From positions 1-26,659 of IMG/VR virus record IMGVR_UViG_3300006790_000097: a stretch of DNA of 26,659 nucleotides, one strand, 5' to 3'. The notes beneath the pieces were generated by a model. It saw only the letters and a list, made by a program, of their open reading frames with translations. It ran no database searches and was not told the origin of the DNA. Below are positions 21,758 to 26,659 of the stretch, one piece after another (the stretch's first letter is position 1; every line of letters begins with the position of its first letter). The stretch is from a virus. Position numbers and translations under genes: made by a program.

Positions 21758-21976
21758 TTAATCCGACTGTCTATACGCTTCCATTAACTCATCTTCAGTC
21801 TCATAAGACTTATGATGTTTTGCCGTTAGACGCATTGCTTTGCCTTCTTCCCTATAGATGGGCTCAAAATCTTCGTTGAGATCCCAGTAGTAATCTCTGG
21901 TGTTGTCCCATTCGATACGCTTGAGACGCGCCTTGGTTTTGGATTCAAACCAGAGAGTTTTAAGCCACTTGATCAC
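21758..21976 (-). CDS. Small hypothetical acidic/helical protein, start uncertain
   Basis: The frame ends at 21758. I choose GTG 21976 (72 aa, 17-bp overlap with the endonuclease VII gene). ATG 22036 would give 92 aa but places the first 20 residues wholly inside the nuclease gene. Tyr, Trp, Glu and Lys rich; no recognised domain. The start is only weakly supported by a Shine-Dalgarno. Confidence 0.45.
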   Translation of the reverse strand: MIKWLKTLWFESKTKARLKRIEWDNTRDYYWDLNEDFEPIYREEGKAMRLTAKHHKSYETEDELMEAYRQSD

Positions 21977-22412
21977 AGCCTGAGCGATGTCGCTCAAGAT
22001 ATTTTTTGGCAGCGTCGAAGAGAAGTGGATCCTCATTTAATAGTCCTATCGCAGAATTGCATTTGCCACAAAGTAATTGGCGCACTTTCCCACTGCTGTG
22101 GCAGTGGTCAACGTGAAGCCTTGAGTCAGTTACTTCTATTCCTTTGCAAATAGCGCAAAGATTGTTTTGCTCTCTCAACATTCTTTCATAATCTTTAAAA
22201 GAAATGCCGTATCGATATTTTAAATTGGCACGCCATTGAAGTTCTTTTGTTCGTTCGGGGTTATTTTTGAACCATTTTTTAGTATTAGCATGACGACAAC
22301 TCTTGCACCATGAAGTGTGACCTTCTGGCCTTTGGGCATCCTTGTGAAATTGATCCCAGCTCTTGAAAGTTTTACACTTAGAACAGGCTCTAGGGGATAA
22401 GGTCTGGGTCAT
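21960..22412 (-). CDS. Recombination endonuclease VII homologue with extra zinc finger
   Basis: The 150-aa product (from ATG 22412, preceded by GGAG three bases upstream) contains the endonuclease VII core in residues 65-142. Zinc cysteines pair as C86-x2-C89 and C115-x2-C118; D102-H103 and N119 match T4 D40-H41 and N62, the catalytic metal site. N-terminal C10-x2-C13 and C36-x2-C39 add a second zinc-binding module absent from T4 gp49. T4 endonuclease VII resolves branched DNA such as Holliday junctions before packaging. An in-frame TTG at 22430 would add six residues. It overlaps the upstream exonuclease gene by 23 bp and continues into the replication operon. A second homologue is at 23902-24228. 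Confidence 0.88.
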   Translation of the reverse strand: MTQTLSPRACSKCKTFKSWDQFHKDAQRPEGHTSWCKSCRHANTKKWFKNNPERTKELQWRANLKYRYGISFKDYERMLREQNNLCAICKGIEVTDSRLHVDHCHSSGKVRQLLCGKCNSAIGLLNEDPLLFDAAKKYLERHRSGCDQVA

Positions 22413-23205
22413 ATTCTCCGAGTTCTTCAACTTGTTTATAATATGCGGCCACGATCTTCAGCCAGTCTTCGTGGAGCATGTCTAGGAAGCGTCTACTGAT
22501 TTTAAAAATTTGAGTGCGAACAGGAGTTGACACGAGGATGGCAGCCTGTTGCACCTTCATGCCTAGGGTTTGTTGAATCCCAAGATCGTAAGCAGCAAGT
22601 TGCTTGCAGGTTTTTTTGAACTTGAGGTGTCCGCCCAAAAGATCTCTCCACTCTTGGGATCCCTTTTCCAAATGGGACGGCCAGCGTCTGGCATACGGTT
22701 TGACGGAAGTCTTGAGGTCCGCCAACGTGAGTTTCCCATTGGCGACGGCGATAATATCGGGCGCCCCGGCCCAAGCTCTTCCTTCTGAATCACTGCCCCA
22801 TACACGAGCAACATCGTCGCTGCCAAGAGTGAATTTAAATTTGTCCAAAACAGGAGATTCTGCCCATAGTACTTCTTCGAATTGGTCGAGCACCTGGGGC
22901 ATTCCCTGCCAGAACTCTGCGTATTCTGCTGGGATCTTAGGCTCTTTATCTCCTTTGAGATAACACTCCATGCCATAGTGAATGGCGGTACCACGTTCAG
23001 CTGCCTTTTCTTTAACACCTGGGTTTGCCTTAGACCACATTTCTAGTTTTTTCTTGTTCGCTTCTGAAGCAGTCTGCGACAAGATAGTAGTGACTGACGG
23101 CGCTGGGCCAGTTTCTAGCGGAGTTGTGTAGTGACGTTTACCGTTAAGCGTAATTCGAGCTGCAGTCTTATTGATTTCCTGCATCAACTCAGGATTATCT
23201 GGCAT
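22390..23205 (-). CDS. PD-(D/E)XK exonuclease (Cas4/AddB-like fold)
   Basis: The 271-aa product has the motif order of PD-(D/E)XK phage exonucleases: R-G-T-A-I-H at 71-76 (motif I His), E116, G-A-P-D with D150, L-A-D-L-K-T with D163 and K165, and Q202-L-x-x-Y (motif QxxxY). This matches Cas4/RecB-type nucleases and the exonucleases of phages. It probably degrades 5' or 3' ends for recombination or host DNA breakdown. It heads the minus-strand replication operon 23205-17615. ATG 23205 begins the frame and there is no nearby better start. No CRISPR array is in the window, so a Cas4 role is not suggested. Confidence 0.85.
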   Translation of the reverse strand: MPDNPELMQEINKTAARITLNGKRHYTTPLETGPAPSVTTILSQTASEANKKKLEMWSKANPGVKEKAAERGTAIHYGMECYLKGDKEPKIPAEYAEFWQGMPQVLDQFEEVLWAESPVLDKFKFTLGSDDVARVWGSDSEGRAWAGAPDIIAVANGKLTLADLKTSVKPYARRWPSHLEKGSQEWRDLLGGHLKFKKTCKQLAAYDLGIQQTLGMKVQQAAILVSTPVRTQIFKISRRFLDMLHEDWLKIVAAYYKQVEELGEYDPDLIP

Positions 23206-23295
23206 CTCTAACCGTATTTATTACAGAGAATGTAACACGCCTAAACTAAAAATGTGACCTGAGGTAGCCTAATCCTGTTCGTGAAGGAATTCGAA

Positions 23296-23388
23296 TTGAC
23301 AATTAAGCTTTTCCTCGGCGGGTTTTTATTGTTTTCGGTTGCGGATATTATTATTGCAATGGTTCACTTGCATCGAGTGGCAGGATGA
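23296..23388 (+). CDS. Tiny membrane protein, translationally coupled
   Basis: A 30-aa frame from TTG 23296, preceded by AAGGA at 23284-23288 (7-nt spacing), ending at TGA 23386-23388. A GTG at 23281 would add five residues. Residues 5-22 form one strong hydrophobic helix with Gly-Gly in the middle; the C-terminus is His/Arg rich. The stop overlaps the ATG of the next gene as ATGA, so translation is coupled. Too short for homology to be judged; a membrane role is inferred from hydrophobicity. Confidence 0.5.
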   Translation: MTIKLFLGGFLLFSVADIIIAMVHLHRVAG

Positions 23389-23588
23389 GTAACCCGAACC
23401 TTACTGTACGGTTTTTCTATACCGATGAAGATTACCATCCGGCTAAGATACTCGGATGGGATGACTTTGAAACGATCGAAGCCGATCTTTACGAAGATCA
23501 TCTAGTCCAAAACAACATCCCTTACAAGAGGGAAAATCTCGTAGGAAAAACAAATGGCGGTATCAACGCAAGTTCAAGAGTCAATTGA
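23385..23588 (+). CDS. Small acidic hypothetical protein
   Basis: The 67-aa product starts at ATG 23385, overlapping the stop of the tiny membrane gene. It has a beta strand L-T-V-R-F-F-Y and a Glu/Asp-rich helix with Trp; the final 13 residues are low complexity and overlap the next gene by 35 bp, so the real domain ends near residue 55. No family is recognised. Confidence 0.55.
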   Translation: MSNPNLTVRFFYTDEDYHPAKILGWDDFETIEADLYEDHLVQNNIPYKRENLVGKTNGGINASSRVN

Positions 23589-23754
23589 TGAAGCAGTACG
23601 TTCACTGCGTGAAGGTTTAGCGTTCGCCGCCAGAACTGAATCAGCTGTGATTGTTCAAGCGATTGGTGAACAGATCACCCGCCTGGAACACCTAGGCCAA
23701 CTCGATGATTTAATTGCAAAGTTTGAAACTGAAATTATTAAAAAGTCTAAGTAA
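23554..23754 (+). CDS. Small helical hypothetical protein
   Basis: The 66-aa product starts at ATG 23554. It is almost wholly helical: residues 5-62 have long runs of Ala, Glu, Leu, Ile with Lys at the end, and no breaks. It may be a dimerising helical hairpin. No named family. It is followed by two terminator-like hairpins, so it is the last gene of this small transcript. Confidence 0.55.
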   Translation: MAVSTQVQESIDEAVRSLREGLAFAARTESAVIVQAIGEQITRLEHLGQLDDLIAKFETEIIKKSK

Positions 23755-23772
23755 CGTTGTAGCATTTATTAC

Positions 23773-23793
23773 GAGGCTATAGTCGACAGCCTC
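23773..23793 (+). terminator. Hairpin after the small-gene operon
   Basis: GAGGCT (23773-23778) pairs with AGCCTC (23788-23793) around a 9-nt loop, followed by ATTTCTTGT. The T-run is interrupted, so it is a weaker terminator than the next one. Confidence 0.5.
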
Positions 23794-23849
23794 ATTTCTT
23801 GTCGTTTATCAAAACGTCTTCGAAGAGAACAACGGTTACGGAATATTCA

Positions 23850-23874
23850 GCGGGTTAATCACCCGCTTTTTTGT
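23850..23874 (+). terminator. Strong rho-independent terminator
   Basis: GCGGGT (23850-23855), a 5-nt loop, and ACCCGC (23861-23866) form a 6-bp GC-rich stem followed by six T (23867-23872) and GTT. It ends the 23296-23754 transcript before the endonuclease VII paralogue. Confidence 0.85.
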
Positions 23875-23901
23875 TATCATTTTTAAAAGGAATAAATATT
23901 A

Positions 23902-24228
23902 GTGGCTTCAAGAGAGGCAAACTTAAAGCATCGATATGGCATTACGTTAGTTGACTACAACGAAATGCTTTTAGAACAGAACTGTCGATGCAAAATTTGT
24001 GACGTAGAAAGCAGTGACCTGGTGGTAGACCACTGCCACAAATCAGGTGATGTCCGTGGTTTGTTATGTAATAACTGCAATCGAGGACTTGGAATGTTTA
24101 AGGATAGTCCTGAGAGAATGGAGAGAGCAGCTCAATATATTATTGAAACCAAAAACGAAGAGGCTCTATCCTTATCGTCCCCCACTATTTCTGGAGGACA
24201 TGCAGAAAGTAAATCAGCAACCGCGTAA
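23902..24228 (+). CDS. Second endonuclease VII-like nuclease
   Basis: The 108-aa product starts at GTG 23902 with AAAGG at 23886-23890. Its core at residues 8-80 matches endonuclease VII: C30-x2-C33, D43-H44, C56-x2-C59 and N60, the same layout as the 150-aa homologue on the minus strand. It lacks that protein's N-terminal zinc module. Residues 85-108 are Ser/Ala-rich and differ completely. All metal-site residues are present, so it may be active. Its tail overlaps the convergent Dps-like gene by 15 bp. It is an independent copy rather than a direct duplicate, as overall identity is modest. Confidence 0.82.
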   Translation: MASREANLKHRYGITLVDYNEMLLEQNCRCKICDVESSDLVVDHCHKSGDVRGLLCNNCNRGLGMFKDSPERMERAAQYIIETKNEEALSLSSPTISGGHAESKSATA

Positions 24229-24753
24229 CATCGCTTTGATTTGCCAAGCAGATTTAAAAGATTCACCAACTAATTCAGCACAGTAGTTTTCAACATCAGG
24301 TGCTTTGATCTTTTTAGCCACTTCACCTACACGCTTGGCATCCATGCCATAGGTTTCTAGGTTTTTGTAATAAGTGATGAGCATCGCAGGACCTTCGTAG
24401 GCTTTGACATGCTCAAGTTTTTTATTTGCCTTCAGCAGTCCCTGTTCACACATTGGAAGAAGGAAATCGAGAGAACGAACGAGTTCACCCACACTATCAA
24501 GTTCTTCTTGGTGCTTTTGATATTGTTTCTTGGTGAACTTGTGTACCGCAAGGAACTCTGGACCTTCGAAGTTCAGATGTATCAAGTGCGATTGCAACAT
24601 CAAGTGAGCAGCTTGGCTCGTCAAGTTGATCAATTCATTAGCAAGTCGAGCTACGGGTTCACGCTTACTCTGGGGTTGGGGCTCATTGCTTACGGGTTCT
24701 GGCTCCCGTTGCGCAGTGGGTTCCGTTGGCTGAGGAGGAGTCCCTGCGAACAT
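24214..24753 (-). CDS. Dps-like ferritin (DNA-protection mini-ferritin)
   Basis: The 179-aa product has a Pro/Glu/Gln-rich, likely disordered tail (1-35) and a four-helix bundle (about 36-179). The ferroxidase residues of E. coli Dps (H51, H63, D78, E82) fit with identical spacing: H59, H71, D86 and E90, in a block reading H-L-N-F-E-G-P-E-F before the second His. Dps proteins form dodecamers that oxidise and store iron and shield DNA from peroxide. The C-terminal third (A-P-D-V-E-N-Y-C-A-E) is helical. It lies alone on the minus strand between the endonuclease VII paralogue and a coiled-coil gene, with its start at ATG 24753. Function in the infection is inferred only. Confidence 0.65.
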   Translation of the reverse strand: MFAGTPPQPTEPTAQREPEPVSNEPQPQSKREPVARLANELINLTSQAAHLMLQSHLIHLNFEGPEFLAVHKFTKKQYQKHQEELDSVGELVRSLDFLLPMCEQGLLKANKKLEHVKAYEGPAMLITYYKNLETYGMDAKRVGEVAKKIKAPDVENYCAELVGESFKSAWQIKAMLRGC

Positions 24754-24781
24754 GATCTGTACTTATATCTAATGTTGTCTA

Positions 24782-24794
24782 TTCTAAAATAGAA
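24782..24794. promoter_or_regulatory. Short palindrome in the divergent promoter region
   Basis: TTCTA-AAA-TAGAA is a 5-bp inverted repeat in the 60-bp gap between the divergent starts at 24753 and 24814. It is a possible operator, unproven. TATAAAAT at 24806-24813 ends at the base before the start of the plus-strand gene and is too close to be its promoter. Confidence 0.3.
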
Positions 24795-24813
24795 CGTATT
24801 AATAGGTTATAAA

Positions 24814-25392
24814 ATGAACATCTTCGAGTATTTAGACGCAGAATCACCTGAGATCAATCATGCATTAGCTCATGGTTTTAGGAAAGGAGATAGCAGTGCA
24901 GTAGGTCGTGCTTTATTAGAAGAAATTAGAGCAAGAAAAACCCTGGTTAAACAGTTAGCTACTCAGGTAAGAGCTGTTGAAGCAGTTGATAGGCAAACAA
25001 TTGACACAAGTGGATTGCAAGCCAACATTGATCAACAAGGGGAAACTCTTAATCAACAAAGAGAAACTCTTAGTCAGCAAGGAGAAACTCTTAGTCAGCA
25101 AGGAGAAACTCTTAGTCAGCAAGGAGAAACTCTTAGTCAGCAAGGAGAAACTCTTAGTCAGCAAATAGAAACTCTTAGTCAGCAAGGGGAAACTCTTAGT
25201 CAGCAACAAGAAAGCATTAATGAACAGCTGGAATTAATTAACCTTCAACAAGAATTAATTGATCAACAACAAGAAGAAAGCTCTAATCAACTATTAAAGA
25301 TTGGAGAACTGGAACAGGATGTAGCAGATGCAAACAGTAGAATTGATGTATTAATTTCTGGATTAACAAGTTTATTACAGCGGTTAGAATAA
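24814..25392 (+). CDS. Coiled-coil protein with 21-bp tandem repeats
   Basis: The 192-aa product starts at ATG 24814. Residues 1-60 form an N-terminal domain with helices; 76-131 are eight 7-residue repeats of x-E-T-L-x-Q-Q, a near-perfect heptad; 132-155 continue as a degenerate Gln/Glu-rich coil, and 160-192 are a helix with Leu/Val. This would be a parallel coiled-coil stalk, perhaps trimeric. It lies directly before another fibre gene. Likely a tail-fibre or fibre-accessory protein; no domain identifies it. Confidence 0.65.
   Translation: MNIFEYLDAESPEINHALAHGFRKGDSSAVGRALLEEIRARKTLVKQLATQVRAVEAVDRQTIDTSGLQANIDQQGETLNQQRETLSQQGETLSQQGETLSQQGETLSQQGETLSQQIETLSQQGETLSQQQESINEQLELINLQQELIDQQQEESSNQLLKIGELEQDVADANSRIDVLISGLTSLLQRLE
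25039..25206 (+). repeat. Eight 21-bp tandem repeats inside the coiled-coil gene
   Basis: The unit reads GGAGAAACTCTTAGTCAGCA plus A, eight in-frame copies with a few substitutions (first two copies have AATCAA or AGAGAA; the seventh begins ATAGAA). Copies 3-6 are identical or nearly so at the DNA level. Since 21 is a multiple of three, gain or loss of a unit would change stalk length without a frameshift. Confidence 0.9.
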
Positions 25393-25398
25393 TAAATA
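25392..25398 (+). promoter_or_regulatory. ATAAATA element before the fibre gene, weak
   Basis: ATAAATA lies 16 bp before the ATG at 25415 and overlaps the preceding stop region. It is too close to leave a useful leader for that gene and may be chance. Confidence 0.15.
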
Positions 25399-25414
25399 AG
25401 TAGGTTAAATAGTA

Positions 25415-26659
25415 ATGACGGATAGCAGGGAAATTTTTGAAGCAGCCGCTGAAATTGGCGTTGCCAAAAATTATAACGGCAGACATTTCTCGCAAATCTT
25501 TAAAGGCATTCGTGACTTTATTGGCGACGCAATGGCAGAGGCTGGTCGCGATCCTATTATTGACGATGGAAATACTGGAGCACTACCGCCAACAGAGTAT
25601 CCAGATCCTGAAAATCCTGATTTAGAAGTTGGTGATATTTGGATTGATGCCAATGGCGGTTTAACTATTTACTACGACGGTCAATGGAATCAAGTTAAGG
25701 TCTACACAAAGAACACATTACCTGGCGATAATTCACCACTGAGAATCGATTATATCGAAGCACCTAACGGTGAAAAGTTTTATACCCAAGAAGAATATAA
25801 CCAATGGCTTTATACCCGTACTGATCGTCGCCCGATTATTAAAGATTCTGCACCAACACTCCATCCTGATTTCCCTGCGTATCCGCTACGTGCAGGCGAT
25901 TACTGGATTGATACCACCAACAATCACCTTTTCTACTGGGAAGGTACCGCGTGGTTACCGATCGAGAATGACGGCGGTCGCAGTCCAATTTTTGACGATA
26001 CGCCACCAATAGTACACCCTGATTACGACGCTCCTGACAACGAACTTGAAGTTGGCGATATCTGGTATGACACCGAAAATAACTTTAAGCAGCACATCTG
26101 GGACGGCAATGAGTGGATAGCTATTGTTCCCAATCGCATTGAAGCCTTTACGCGTTTTTACGAGTCAGTTGATCCTGCCCTGTACAACAGCGGCAACGAT
26201 GCTACTTGTGCATTGACCGGTGGTGCGACGATCGACACGATCACCAACATAAAGTTTTCTGGTACTGATTCCCAAAGCAAAGTCCGCTATCTGTACAAAG
26301 TTAATGAGAACATTCTGATTGAGGATGAGCGCAACGGTGCCTACGCTGTTTTACGCGTCACTGTAGTTAATGGCCCAGGTGATTACGATGTAGAACTTGA
26401 TCATTACAATGGCTACGGCGAACTTGAAATAGATCAGTTTTACGCTTTTAGTTCTGCAGCAGATCGCAGTGCAATTCCCGATGTAGGTGATGACGACCAG
26501 CAACCTGGAACGCTTGACGATCGTTACGTCAACGAAAAAGGTGGTGACTCTATGGAGGGTCCGCTAAAAGTTACAGGTCTGCGTAGTAATCCTACTGGTC
26601 CTGAAAGTACCGTTGAAACACTCAACGTAGACAGCGGTCAAAACAGTTCCTTGAACTTC
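25415..26659 (+). CDS. Partial tail fibre protein with repeated W-rich modules (3' end outside window)
   Basis: From ATG 25415 the frame stays open for 415 codons to the window edge. Three similar modules have a G-D-x-W-x-D strand pair followed by an aromatic-Trp/Asp-Gly-x-x-W strand; the core Trp residues are at W76, W164 and W217. Each is preceded by a His/Pro-rich stretch with P-D (for example H-P-D-F, H-P-D-Y). Residues 238-345 are a different beta domain. The segment near 370-388 (L-D-D-R-Y-V-N … G-P-L) is typical of phage fibre junctions. It follows the coiled-coil gene by 22 bp and is probably its structural partner. A gap of 44 residues in the first interval shows an insertion relative to the tandem pattern. 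Confidence 0.7.
   Translation, partial: MTDSREIFEAAAEIGVAKNYNGRHFSQIFKGIRDFIGDAMAEAGRDPIIDDGNTGALPPTEYPDPENPDLEVGDIWIDANGGLTIYYDGQWNQVKVYTKNTLPGDNSPLRIDYIEAPNGEKFYTQEEYNQWLYTRTDRRPIIKDSAPTLHPDFPAYPLRAGDYWIDTTNNHLFYWEGTAWLPIENDGGRSPIFDDTPPIVHPDYDAPDNELEVGDIWYDTENNFKQHIWDGNEWIAIVPNRIEAFTRFYESVDPALYNSGNDATCALTGGATIDTITNIKFSGTDSQSKVRYLYKVNENILIEDERNGAYAVLRVTVVNGPGDYDVELDHYNGYGELEIDQFYAFSSAADRSAIPDVGDDDQQPGTLDDRYVNEKGGDSMEGPLKVTGLRSNPTGPESTVETLNVDSGQNSSLNF

Noticed and set aside
22390-23205. Cas4 as part of a CRISPR system
   Set aside because: Fold is Cas4/RecB-like but no cas1/cas2, no array; ordinary for phage exonucleases.
23215-23221. ATAAATA (minus strand) as promoter of the exonuclease gene
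   Set aside because: Only nine bases before the start codon, too close to act as its promoter.
23892-23898. ATAAATA as promoter of the second endonuclease VII gene
   Set aside because: It ends three bases before the start codon, leaving no leader; the AAAGG there is the ribosome site.
25039-25206. CRISPR array or spacer-like repeat
   Set aside because: Repeats are head-to-tail without unique spacers, in-frame and translated as heptads.

Overview
The window is a piece of a tailed double-stranded DNA phage, most likely one infecting a phycobilisome-containing cyanobacterium. The phage assignment rests on dense short genes, frequent start/stop overlaps, a run of tail-fibre-like proteins ending in an S74 chaperone domain, cell-wall hydrolases, and a viral-type replication set (prim-pol/SF3 helicase, PD-(D/E)XK nuclease, endonuclease VII). 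The cyanobacterial host is inferred mainly from a protein at 848-1144 that aligns without gaps to the NblA/Ycf18 phycobilisome-degradation family, and from the general style of the small genes and repeat-rich fibres. No photosynthesis genes such as psbA, tRNAs, integrase, CRISPR or insertion sequence were seen.

Layout. 2-1468 (+): short basic protein, GH24 lysozyme preceded by a hairpin, NblA-like protein, conserved-looking hypothetical. 1465-2132 (-): DUF3310 protein (domain of T7 gp1.7 nucleotide kinase) and a hypothetical. 2190-2552 (+): hypothetical. 2549-5036 (-): compact five-gene operon with a winged-HTH/excisionase-like protein, two unknowns, a Dam-like protein with an altered catalytic motif, and dCTP deaminase. 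5090-14360 (+): membrane-anchored small protein, a cluster of fibre/adhesin proteins (652, 388, 375, 349 and 386 aa), a two-domain lysin (GH73-like plus peptidase M15), a SAM methyltransferase and small overlapping genes. 14361-17087 (-): possible small holin, two unknowns, a probable virion protein and a double HNH protein. 17088-17614: the only long non-coding stretch; it has nested inverted repeats, a late-type promoter candidate and a TTCG-loop terminator. 17615-23205 (-): glycosyltransferase, prim-pol/SF3 helicase, two small genes, endonuclease VII and a PD-(D/E)XK exonuclease, which together form a replication/recombination module. 23296-24228 (+): tiny membrane protein, two small proteins, two terminator hairpins and a second endonuclease VII. 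24214-24753 (-): a Dps-like mini-ferritin with all four ferroxidase residues. 24814-26659 (+): a coiled-coil protein built from a 21-bp tandem repeat and the open 5' part of another fibre gene.

The genes can be read as four programmes: nucleotide supply and DNA replication/resolution (dCTP deaminase, DUF3310, prim-pol helicase, nucleases); host takeover (NblA-like, Dps-like, methyltransferases, glycosyltransferase); receptor recognition (the fibre clusters at both ends); and lysis (GH24 lysozyme, GH73/M15 lysin, candidate holin). Family calls are from motif recognition by eye; none was checked by a database search.
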